DNA from: Myxococcales bacterium
GTDB taxonomy: Bacteria > Myxococcota_A > Polyangia > Polyangiales > Polyangiaceae
Assembly (NCBI GenBank): GCA_025351875.1
Contig: JANXVA010000407.1
Coordinates: forward strand, 1-44,667
DNA length: 44,667 nucleotides
Reading direction: 5' to 3'
Shown here one piece after another: positions 1 to 6,673 of this stretch. Each line of letters starts with the position of its first letter. The first letter of the stretch is position 1. Below the pieces are notes generated by a model, which did not search any database, was not told the origin of the DNA, and worked only from the letters and a program-made list of their open reading frames with translations. The position numbers were made by a program, and so were the translations under genes.

Positions 1-228
1 GAGATGAAGGTCGACACGCTCGTGCTCACCGGATGCCTCACCGAGATCGGCATCATGGCAACGGCCACGGATGCGATGCAGCAGGGCTTCGTCGTCGAGG
101 TCCCCGCAGACTCGCAGGCAGGCTCGTGTGTCGAGCTCGAGATGGCCGCGCTCGGAACCATGAACGTGATGTCCCCGTTCGGTCCGTCGCGGAAGAAGCG
201 CCTCGACATGCTCTCGGCCGCGGCTTAG
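1..228 (+). CDS. Isochorismatase-family hydrolase, C-terminal part (partial)
   Basis: This is the 3' end of a gene that enters from the left edge; the reading frame is open from base 1. The visible 75 codons contain the end of an isochorismatase-like Rossmann-type domain, with the strand and helix TLVLTGCLTEIGIMATATDA. At the place where cysteine hydrolases of this superfamily carry the nucleophilic Cys (xCVxxTxxDA), this protein has Gly (EIGIMATATDA). Enzymes acting as true isochorismatases, such as EntB, also carry Gly here. That argues against a cysteine-hydrolase mechanism, but the substrate cannot be told from this fragment. It converges on the minus-strand lipoprotein gene with 17 bases between stop codons. 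The N-terminal catalytic Asp lies outside the window. Confidence 0.75.
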   Translation, partial: EMKVDTLVLTGCLTEIGIMATATDAMQQGFVVEVPADSQAGSCVELEMAALGTMNVMSPFGPSRKKRLDMLSAAA

Positions 229-245
229 CGCGGACGAGCCGAGCG

Positions 246-785
246 TCACTGCGGCGGCAAGAGGTGCAGTCCCTGGAGCGCCGGGATGGCCTGCAGCGAC
301 TTGAGGCCAGCTTGCTGGAGCTGTTCCGGCGTGATCACGCCCTGCAGCTTGAAGGGCACGTCGACGTTGAGGCTCGCACCGCCGACCGTCGCCGTACCGT
401 CGACCGCGTAGGGGATGGGCTTCTTCGATGACGCGATGGTGGCCAGGTTCACTGCGCCCTTCCACTTCATGTTGATCGGAACCTCGATGAGGGTCCGCGT
501 GTTCGCCGGCAGGCTGATCGGCTGCGACGCCGTGACGGTCCCGAGATCGTGCGTGCCGTCGATGACGACGTGGGCGGTGACGGCCTGGACTTCGAGTGCG
601 AACCCGTTCGGGTTGAACGCCTCCATCTTCACGCGCATGTCGAAGCCCGTCGGGTCGATCGCGGTGACCTTCGCCTCCTTCGGCGTGAGCTGAGGCGGCA
701 ACGGCTTCGAGCACGCGACAGCCGCGAGGAGCGCGAAGAACGCGAGGAGCAGGGAGAGAGCGCCACGCCGACCGATCGAGCTCAT
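246..785 (-). CDS. LEA type 2 / WHy-domain lipoprotein
   Basis: The 179-residue product starts with a lipoprotein signal peptide ending in LLAAVAC, with the lipidated Cys at residue 25. A single domain of about 110 residues follows. Its pattern (conserved NPNGF, alternating hydrophobic strands, IEVPINMKW) is that of LEA type 2 / WHy-fold proteins, which in proteobacteria are usually small periplasmic or outer-membrane lipoproteins of unknown function linked to stress. The last 25 residues form a Gln/Leu-rich tail. It is the last gene of a minus-strand run beginning at the benzoate-CoA-ligase gene, 21 bases after the preceding stop codon. The ATG at 785 is the only sensible start because the signal peptide begins there. 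The fold call is fairly secure; the role is unknown. Confidence 0.8.
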   Translation of the reverse strand: MSSIGRRGALSLLLAFFALLAAVACSKPLPPQLTPKEAKVTAIDPTGFDMRVKMEAFNPNGFALEVQAVTAHVVIDGTHDLGTVTASQPISLPANTRTLIEVPINMKWKGAVNLATIASSKKPIPYAVDGTATVGGASLNVDVPFKLQGVITPEQLQQAGLKSLQAIPALQGLHLLPPQ

Positions 786-806
786 GCCCGAGGATCTAGC
801 ACTGCC

Positions 807-1685
807 TCAGGAGGTCGTGCAGCGGTACTCGCAGCGGAGCAGGCTGGCGCGGGAGGTCGTCACCTTGCGCGGCATCCGCGCGCGGATCTGCTGGATGCAC
901 TCCAGCTGCTCGAAGCCGCCGACGTCCACGCGCATGTGCCGCAGCTGGCCGTCCGGCGAGAACCGGAGAAGCACGGCTGGAACGACGAGCTGCGCGCCGA
1001 CGCGGTCGAGGCACTCGCGAAGATCCTTCATCGTCGCATTCACTCCGGCGGCGACGCGATACTGCTCCTCGTGCGACGACGACGTGGCCTTCGGCACCGT
1101 GCACTGGGTCGAGCAGACCGCGCCGGGCCCCACCGGAGCACTGTCTGCAGGAGGCAGCGCCGCCGCAGGAGGCGCGTGACGCGCCTTGGCCATCGACGCA
1201 CGACGACGCTCCTGGAGCGTGGCGAGGATCCGCTCCGAGGCGGCCCGGAGGGCGAGCACGCGACGGGACTCGGTGGCGTCTCCGGCATCCGCGTTCGGGT
1301 CGAGCGTGGAGGCGGCCTCGAGCTCGCCGAGCGCAGCGTGCGTGCGCGTGTCGATGACGCTGAGGCGAACGGTGACGCGATCCTCGGTGTGCGAAGCCTC
1401 GAGACGCAGAGTGACCTCGGCCTCGTGTCCTTCGTCGCGAGCGAGCGGATCGAAGACGCCGCGCTCCCGCACTCTGCCCTCGAACCAAGGGACGAAGGTG
1501 AAGGCCTCGTTCGCGTCCTCACCGCGTGCGTCCGAGGAGTAGGCAACCGCGCATGTCCAGTACGCGGAGAGGTTGTCAGTGAGCGGCGACGTCTCGACCG
1601 CCACGTCCTTCTTCACGCAGCCACCAGCGCTGCCGACGAGAGCGAGAGCGCCGAGAACGAGGACGACGAACGAGGCGTGCTTCAC
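807..1685 (-). CDS. Hypothetical lipoprotein (292 aa)
   Basis: I do not recognise a family. Translation from the GTG at 1685 gives a clean lipoprotein signal peptide (hydrophobic residues 5-20, then SAGGC with Cys23). The open frame continues upstream, but the GTG fits better because it overlaps the preceding stop codon as GTGA, a typical sign of translational coupling. The mature protein has an N-terminal half resembling a secreted stress-type domain (about residues 30-150, many charged strands), a Pro/Ala linker near 190-210, and a C-terminal domain with four Cys (CSTQC, LECIQ, LRCEYRC). That last domain (about residues 225-290) resembles the AgmX/TonB-C-like end domains common in myxobacterial lipoproteins (DGQLRHMRVD). 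Function unknown. Confidence 0.7.
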   Translation of the reverse strand: MKHASFVVLVLGALALVGSAGGCVKKDVAVETSPLTDNLSAYWTCAVAYSSDARGEDANEAFTFVPWFEGRVRERGVFDPLARDEGHEAEVTLRLEASHTEDRVTVRLSVIDTRTHAALGELEAASTLDPNADAGDATESRRVLALRAASERILATLQERRRASMAKARHAPPAAALPPADSAPVGPGAVCSTQCTVPKATSSSHEEQYRVAAGVNATMKDLRECLDRVGAQLVVPAVLLRFSPDGQLRHMRVDVGGFEQLECIQQIRARMPRKVTTSRASLLRCEYRCTTS

Positions 1686-2509
1686 GTGGGGGTTCTGCGC
1701 CGAAGGATCGTGGAGAGGCAAAGAAGGGCCGACAGACCGAGAGCGGAGAGGGAGACCGAGCCGCCAGCGCCGCGCCCCGAGGCGGCGCCGATGGAGCATC
1801 CGGAGGCGCTGCCGTCGTCGGCGGGCGGACCCGCCGCGCCCGAGCTCGAGGCCGCCATTCCGGAGGTGCCGCTGATGCTCCCCCCGTCGGTGCCACCGCT
1901 CGTGCCGCCGCCGCTCGTGCCGCCCGTGCCGCTCGTGCCGCTGCTCGACCCGGCATCGCTCGCCATCCCGGCATCGAGCGCCGTGATGGTGATGGCGCGG
2001 GTGGTCGTCGCCACGGCATCGCCGCCGGTGCCACTTCCGTTCGCCGCCATTCCCGAGACGTACATGGTGATCGCGCCCGGGACGTTGGGCGCGATGAACG
2101 AGAACTTGTACGTCGCCGTCGCGCCGCTCGGCGGAGGGTCGACCGCGGCAAGCTCGGTGGGCTCCTGGGCAGGGAGCGGCGTGTCGGTGTTGGTTCCTTT
2201 GACCGTCTTCACGCCGTCGGTGAACGCGGCGTTCAACGACGTACGTACGCGGTTGCCGGCGACGACGATCGTGACCTGCGAGGTCGAGCCGGCCACGACG
2301 GACGTGGGAACCGTGATCGTGAGCGTGGGCGGGTTCGCACCCTTGGCGTGGCAGTTCGTCGTGCAGGTCTCGGAGGTGCCGTTGTACGGCTTGCCCGAGT
2401 AGCCGGTGATGCCCGGATGTGCGCCTGCACTCCGCGCGAGCGTCACCGCCGCGACCGCTACGAACAGGGCGCAGCGCGGAGCGAGGCGAAGGTCGGTGCG
2501 CTCGTGCAA
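1682..2509 (-). CDS. Secreted Reelin-like/choice-of-anchor protein with MYXO-CTERM-like tail
   Basis: The 275-residue product has a signal peptide (residues 1-30). Next comes the motif HPGITGYSGKP with a CX3CH sequence (Cys49, Cys53, His54), then a beta-sandwich domain to about residue 180. A long Ser/Gly/Thr linker (about 185-235) leads to a C-terminal signal: Cys238, a hydrophobic segment (about 250-269) and RRR. This layout matches MYXO-CTERM surface proteins, thought to be processed by a rhombosortase/myxosortase-type protease and anchored in the outer envelope. The N-terminal layout resembles the choice-of-anchor V / MXAN_6652 group, whose members usually have CXXCH. The start is probably TTG at 2509, four bases after the creatininase stop. 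Its stop overlaps the next gene's GTG. Heme binding through CX3CH is possible but unproven. Confidence 0.75.
   Translation of the reverse strand: MHERTDLRLAPRCALFVAVAAVTLARSAGAHPGITGYSGKPYNGTSETCTTNCHAKGANPPTLTITVPTSVVAGSTSQVTIVVAGNRVRTSLNAAFTDGVKTVKGTNTDTPLPAQEPTELAAVDPPPSGATATYKFSFIAPNVPGAITMYVSGMAANGSGTGGDAVATTTRAITITALDAGMASDAGSSSGTSGTGGTSGGGTSGGTDGGSISGTSGMAASSSGAAGPPADDGSASGCSIGAASGRGAGGSVSLSALGLSALLCLSTILRRRTPT
1888..1950 (-). repeat. Low-complexity Gly/Ser/Thr linker coding repeat
   Basis: Short imperfect repeats of gtgccg/ctcgtg units run through this stretch. They encode the SGTSGTGGTSGGG-type linker of the MYXO-CTERM protein. Such tracts can vary in length by slippage. They space the folded domain from the C-terminal anchor. 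Confidence 0.5.
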
Positions 2510-2513
2510 GGTC

Positions 2514-3260
2514 TCAGGAGCGTAGCACCACGAGCGCTTCGGAGACCTCGGTGACCACCATGGTGACGAGCTTCTCGTAGAGCGCCTCGCCCTCCTCGGC
2601 CGTCGCCTCGCGCGGCGCGCCCGTGTACGCGCGATCCATCCCGATCTCCGCGAAGGTCGCCTTCCCCGACCGTATGGCCTCCGAGAGGCTCAGCCCGAGC
2701 GACGGGAGCTCACCGAACGACCCGCGCACGCGCGCGCCCGCGGCGAGAGAGAGCGAAGTCTCGTAGCGGCCCGCGTGGCAGTCTCCGCGCTTGAACTCGT
2801 CGGACAGCGTGCGGCCCCAGCGACGCGTGAGCGGACACGCGACCGACCCTGCCCCCCTGGGGAGCCCCTCGATCGCAGCGCGAACGGCCGTGTCATGGGC
2901 CGGCTCGAGGTGATTGTTCACGAAGCAGACGTGACTGAAGCCCGTCGCGAGCAAGCTCTTCGCGATCGCGTGCAGCATCGCGGTGAGCGCCTCGGCAGGC
3001 ACGCCGATCGCGCCCGCGAAGCCGGCGGCGTAGTCGGTCACGCCGTAGGGAACCGACGGAGCGACGACCGCGCGTACATCGGCCTCGAGGCGGTCGGCGG
3101 CGCGCTTCGCGCAGACGAGGCTGATCGTCGTATCGGTATCGAGCGGGAGGTGCGGCCCGTGGGGCTCGACGCTGCCGACGGGAACCAGCACGACAGCGGG
3201 GCCGGCCGCGAGGATCTCCGCGACCTCCTCGTACGTGAGGTCGGCGAGCATACGCGCCAC
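2514..3260 (-). CDS. Creatininase-family amidohydrolase
   Basis: This creatininase-fold metal-dependent amidohydrolase has 248 residues, the usual length. Visible motifs are VGSVEPHGPHLPLDTD (metal-binding Glu, His and Asp), VNNHLEP at the place of the usual GNGHGGN loop, and CHAGRYET carrying the His and Glu of the second metal site. The family cleaves cyclic amides, formamides and similar C-N bonds; the substrate here is unknown. The start is chosen as GTG 3260, because an AAGGGG ribosome-binding site sits nine bases upstream. An ATG at 3251 would be too far from it. Only one base separates this start from the ligase stop, so the two are surely co-transcribed. The replacement of HGGN by HLEP may alter substrate specificity. 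Confidence 0.85.
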   Translation of the reverse strand: MARMLADLTYEEVAEILAAGPAVVLVPVGSVEPHGPHLPLDTDTTISLVCAKRAADRLEADVRAVVAPSVPYGVTDYAAGFAGAIGVPAEALTAMLHAIAKSLLATGFSHVCFVNNHLEPAHDTAVRAAIEGLPRGAGSVACPLTRRWGRTLSDEFKRGDCHAGRYETSLSLAAGARVRGSFGELPSLGLSLSEAIRSGKATFAEIGMDRAYTGAPREATAEEGEALYEKLVTMVVTEVSEALVVLRS

Positions 3261-3261
3261 G

Positions 3262-4893
3262 TCAGCTCGCCCCTTGCGCACGGGCTCGAAGCGCCTTCTT
3301 GTCGATCTTGCCGCGGTCGTTCTTGGGAAGATCGGCGACGAACTCGACGACGCGCGGATACTTGTATTTTGCAAGTTTCGCCCGCACGTGGTCCTGGAGC
3401 TCGACGGCGAGTGCCGTCGACTCGGCGTGCCCTGCGCGCAGGACGACGAAGGCCTTCGTCTTGACGAGCCCCTCTTCGTCGATGCCGATCACCGCGCACG
3501 CGGCCACCGACGTGTGTCCGAGCAGGCATTCCTCGACCTGCGTGGGCGCGACCCACTGACCTCCGACCTTGAGCAGGTCGTCCGCCCGGCCTGCGAAGTA
3601 CAGGTAACCCTCCTCATCCATGTGGAAGAGATCGCCGGTGCGGCACCAGTGCCCGTGGAAGGTCTTCCAGCTCTTGTCGCGATCGAGCCAGTAGCCCTGG
3701 CTCACGCTGTCCCCCTTGACCCAGAGCACGCCGATCTCGCCCGGCGCACACGGTGCCGCGCCAGAGCCCTCGGCGTCCTCGGGGAGGACCTTGAGCTCGT
3801 AGCCACCGACGGCCTTACCGAGCGAGCCGACCTTGATGTCGCCGGGGCGGTTCGATGCGTAGATGTGGAACATCTCCGCCGAGCCGATGCCGTCGTAGAC
3901 GTCACTCGCGAAGCGCTCGTTCCACCGGTCGAGGAGCGGGCCTGGGAGCGCCTCTCCGGCGGAGAGCGAGAAGCGCACGCTCGAGAGGTCGAGCCCGGGC
4001 TTGCCGGTCGCGGTGAGCTCGGCATCGTGCTCGAGGAGCTTGCCGAGCATCGTCGGCACGTTGGTCACGACGGTCGGGCGATACATCGCGAATGCGTTGG
4101 CGAGGCTCTCGGGGGTCGGACGCTCGCTGAAGAGCCCCGTGGTCGCTCCGACCGCAAACGGGAACATGAGGTTCGTCCCGGTCGCGTAGCCGAAGAAGAG
4201 GCGCGGCACGCTGACCGTGATGTCCTCTCTCCGGTAGCCGACGGTGTCCTTCGCGTAGACCTCGGTATTGAACGCGAAGTCGCGACCCGTATGAATGTTC
4301 GCCTTCGGCTCTCCCGTCGAACCGCTCGTGAAGAGCCAGATCGCTGGCTCGTCGCGGTGCACGCGCGTGACCTCAGCCTCGGGCGCAGCATCGAGCGCGG
4401 GCGCGAGCTCGAGCATCTTGGAGGTCGCGGCGAACGCGGAGATGCGCTGCTCGGCGTCCTCGCCGGTCGCGACGTCGGGGACGACGAGCACGACCTGCAC
4501 CTCGCTGCCCGGAGCCTCCACGATCGTGCGCAAGGATGCGGCGACCTCGGGGGTCGTGATCACGGCGGTCGCCCGCGTGTAGCTCACGAGGTACGCGATG
4601 CTCTCGACGGGACCGTGCGGGTTTCCCATCGCGACGACCGCGCCCCGCGTGAGCGCACCGAAGAAGGACCACACGAACGGAGGCGAATCGGGGAGGACGA
4701 TGAGGACGCGCTCACCGCGCCGCACGCCACGCGCCGCGAGCAGCCCCGCCATCTGGCGCGATTTCTTGGCGACGGCTTCGTACGTCCAGCTGCGATCGCC
4801 GAAGCGGAGCGCGACCTTCGAGCCGAGGCCTTCGCCCAGCCGATCGTAGAGGAAGTACCGGGCGAGACTCAGGTCTTCGGGGAGCGCGCTCAC
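3262..4893 (-). CDS. Benzoate-CoA ligase family protein
   Basis: This ANL-superfamily adenylating enzyme (543 residues from GTG 4893) activates a carboxylic acid with ATP and transfers it to coenzyme A. The P-loop-like motif LFTSGSTGEPKA lies near residue 190, the second motif (DGIGSAEMFHIY) near 335, and the GYLYFAGRADDLLKVGGQWV hinge near 435. The C-terminal catalytic Lys is in PKNDRGKIDKKAL. DGIGSAEMFHIY and the extended N-terminus are characteristic of the benzoate/2-aminobenzoate-CoA ligase branch. It leads a tight polycistron with the creatininase, and 5-10 kb upstream on the same strand lies a set of acyl-CoA enzymes. The likely substrate is an aromatic or cyclic carboxylic acid, but benzoate, 2-aminobenzoate and cyclohexane carboxylate cannot be told apart. 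Confidence 0.9.
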   Translation of the reverse strand: MSALPEDLSLARYFLYDRLGEGLGSKVALRFGDRSWTYEAVAKKSRQMAGLLAARGVRRGERVLIVLPDSPPFVWSFFGALTRGAVVAMGNPHGPVESIAYLVSYTRATAVITTPEVAASLRTIVEAPGSEVQVVLVVPDVATGEDAEQRISAFAATSKMLELAPALDAAPEAEVTRVHRDEPAIWLFTSGSTGEPKANIHTGRDFAFNTEVYAKDTVGYRREDITVSVPRLFFGYATGTNLMFPFAVGATTGLFSERPTPESLANAFAMYRPTVVTNVPTMLGKLLEHDAELTATGKPGLDLSSVRFSLSAGEALPGPLLDRWNERFASDVYDGIGSAEMFHIYASNRPGDIKVGSLGKAVGGYELKVLPEDAEGSGAAPCAPGEIGVLWVKGDSVSQGYWLDRDKSWKTFHGHWCRTGDLFHMDEEGYLYFAGRADDLLKVGGQWVAPTQVEECLLGHTSVAACAVIGIDEEGLVKTKAFVVLRAGHAESTALAVELQDHVRAKLAKYKYPRVVEFVADLPKNDRGKIDKKALRARAQGAS

Positions 4894-4927
4894 AGCGCGG
4901 TCTTACCTGGACGGCGCGGGGAAGAGA

Positions 4928-4941
4928 AGCCGCGCGCGGCT
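4928..4941. repeat. Perfect 14-bp palindrome between FGE-like lipoprotein and ligase genes
   Basis: AGCCGCGCGCGGCT is a perfect inverted repeat without a loop, lying in the 56-base gap between two minus-strand genes. It could be part of a weak terminator or a binding site. There is no T-tract, so chance in GC-rich DNA is quite possible. Confidence 0.35.
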
Positions 4942-4949
4942 AGGTGGTC

Positions 4950-6401
4950 TCAGTACGAGCAGCGGACGCCGATGCCGTAGTAGCCCTCGGGGGTCGCGGG
5001 GAACTGGCTTGCCCACGACGTGGTCTTCAGGTTCTTCTCGTGGTTTTCCCACGACTGCGTCCAGACGAACGACTTGGCGGCATCGCGGACGTAGGGCATG
5101 AGGTTGCCGGCGGCGTCCATCACGCCGTGCATGTTCGCGCCGGTCGGGCGACGTCCGGGGGGCGCGATGTAGAACGCGTGATCGAGCGGGTACTGACCGT
5201 TGACGGTCCGGAGACCCGCGGGCGGGTTCGGCGTCTCGTAGCTGTAGCGATGAATGAGGCGCATGTCCGCGCTCTGCGGGTTGTACGCGGACGTGTCGTT
5301 CCACTGCCACGGGTAGCCCGTCGCGCCGCCGGCACGACCGCGGTTCTCGTAAACCCAGCTCATCTCGGCGGTGCTCACGAGGTGACCGCCGTCGAACGCG
5401 CAGACGGCCGCGGCCATGTTCCACGGCACGCAGTTGAGCGCCTTCTCGTCGAGGGCGTCCTTCGAGAAGTCGGACTTCTCGGCGGCGACGCCGTCGACCG
5501 CGTCCTGCCAGAACGTGCGGCCACCCTGGTTGGCGACGTCGCATCCACGCTTGCCTTGCGGGCTGAGGAGGATGTTCACGTCGTCCATGTTCTCGGGCAG
5601 TCCGCCGGTGAGGGACGGGTCCCAGCCCTTGGGGTTGGTGGAGGCCCACTGCTTCAGGTTGCCCTGGAAGCGCTCGGCGAAGGCGCGCATGCGGCCCGCG
5701 GTGACGGCGTACTTGTCGATCGAGAACGCGCCGCCCTGGCCGGCCGGACGGTCCGCCACGTCGACGCGCGTGCAGCAGCTCTCGTGCTTGGCGTCCGCCG
5801 CACCCGTCTCGCCCGCGCCGCAGGTGTCGCCGCCGAAGTGTGCCGTGCATCCCATGAAGGCGACGCACTTCTTCTCGTACGAGCAGGCATCCGAGGCGCA
5901 GTCGCCGTTCGTCGCGCAGCTCATCGCGACCGCGCACTTCGGCGCCTTCGTGCCGCCGCAGTCGACGTCGGTCTCGTCGCCGTTCTTCGCGCCGTCCGTC
6001 GGAGACGGCGAGGCGCACTTCTTCGCCGTGCAGATCGCGTTGGTGCAGTCACCGCCGACCTCGCACGCCTGACCGTCGACGCACTTCGGCGCCTTCGTAC
6101 CGCCGCAGTCGACGTCGGTCTCGTCACCGTTCTTCGCGCCGTCGGTCGGAGACGCGTTCAAGCTCGCGGCCGTGGGCGCGCAGCGACCGTCCGTGCAGAG
6201 ACCCGAGCGACAGTCGAAGCCGACCTTGCAGTCCGAGCCCTCGGTCTTGCCGTTCGGGTTCGGGGTCGCATCGGCGGCCGGGTCGGCCTCGCTCGTGCTC
6301 GAGCAGGCCGCGAGGCCCGCAAGCATCAGCGCCCCGACGGCGATGACAGAGGAGAAGGAGGTAGCGCGGTCACGCGAGAGTGCGGAGAAATGCAGGCCCA
6401 T
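4950..6401 (-). CDS. Cys-rich lipoprotein with C-terminal FGE/SUMF1-like domain
   Basis: The 483-residue product has a lipoprotein signal (GLAAC, Cys33). A Cys-rich stalk (about 55-215) contains two copies of a 24-residue module (SPTDGAKNGDETDVDCGGTK...), typical of myxobacterial surface lipoproteins. The C-terminal domain (about 225-483) has the landmarks of the formylglycine-generating-enzyme fold: SIDKYAVTAGRMRAF, VPWNMAAAVCAFDGGHLVSTAEMSW, GVMDAAGNLMPYVRD and the ending YYGIGVRCSY. The paired catalytic Cys motif of true FGE is not evident, so a non-catalytic or ligand-binding role is likely. It sits between the Old Yellow Enzyme operon and the ligase operon, separated from the former by 272 bases, and may be its own transcription unit. 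Domain call confident; function unknown. Confidence 0.85.
   Translation of the reverse strand: MGLHFSALSRDRATSFSSVIAVGALMLAGLAACSSTSEADPAADATPNPNGKTEGSDCKVGFDCRSGLCTDGRCAPTAASLNASPTDGAKNGDETDVDCGGTKAPKCVDGQACEVGGDCTNAICTAKKCASPSPTDGAKNGDETDVDCGGTKAPKCAVAMSCATNGDCASDACSYEKKCVAFMGCTAHFGGDTCGAGETGAADAKHESCCTRVDVADRPAGQGGAFSIDKYAVTAGRMRAFAERFQGNLKQWASTNPKGWDPSLTGGLPENMDDVNILLSPQGKRGCDVANQGGRTFWQDAVDGVAAEKSDFSKDALDEKALNCVPWNMAAAVCAFDGGHLVSTAEMSWVYENRGRAGGATGYPWQWNDTSAYNPQSADMRLIHRYSYETPNPPAGLRTVNGQYPLDHAFYIAPPGRRPTGANMHGVMDAAGNLMPYVRDAAKSFVWTQSWENHEKNLKTTSWASQFPATPEGYYGIGVRCSY
5934..6152 (-). repeat. Two 72-bp direct repeats encoding a Cys-containing module
   Basis: Positions 6081-6152 and 5934-6005 encode the identical 24-residue peptide that begins SPTDGAKNGDETDVDC and ends KAPKC. 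The offset is 147 bases. The DNA copies differ at a few third-codon positions, so the duplication is not very recent or is maintained by protein-level selection. Confidence 0.9.
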
Positions 6402-6509
6402 CGAACGGGTGCGGACTGCACGAAGCTTGCCGGACGCAGGGGGCGAGGTGGATCACGTCGGGCCCACCCACGAGATTTCGCGAGAGCGAGCGAATCCCCG
6501 GCGCAGAGT

Positions 6510-6532
6510 CGTGTCCACGGCGAGTGGACGCG
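6510..6532. repeat. Strong inverted repeat (9-bp stem, 5-nt loop)
   Basis: CGTGTCCAC (6510-6518) and GTGGACGCG (6524-6532) pair over nine positions with one G-U wobble and a GGCGA loop. It lies in the 272-base gap between the Old Yellow Enzyme stop and the FGE-like lipoprotein start. It could end the upstream transcript, although there is no T-run on either side, or be a protein-binding site. I see no other gene in this gap. Confidence 0.5.
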
Positions 6533-6673
6533 AGCAATCACGGAGGAGCGAGACGTAACCGCGACGTGGAAAGGAGCAACCCCGGTGGATCGGAATCACC
6601 CCGCGAGCGGTGCGTGGACCGCGCATAAGATGCCGCAGGATGTAGGGAAACTGGGGAGACCGACGAGCGCGCG

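Noticed and set aside
2352-2370. Classical CXXCH heme-binding cytochrome c site
   Set aside because: The spacing is CX3CH, so it is listed only as a possible variant.
549-2402. Plus-strand open frame of 617 codons across three minus-strand genes
   Set aside because: It shows no recognisable domain, crosses several well-supported genes and has typical shadow-frame composition.
3235-4980. Plus-strand open frame of 581 codons opposite the ligase gene
   Set aside because: It is antisense to clear ANL ligase motifs and has a charged low-complexity product without start signals.
5934-6152. CRISPR-like or satellite repeat
   Set aside because: There are only two copies, in frame within a lipoprotein gene, and they encode a known type of Cys-rich module.
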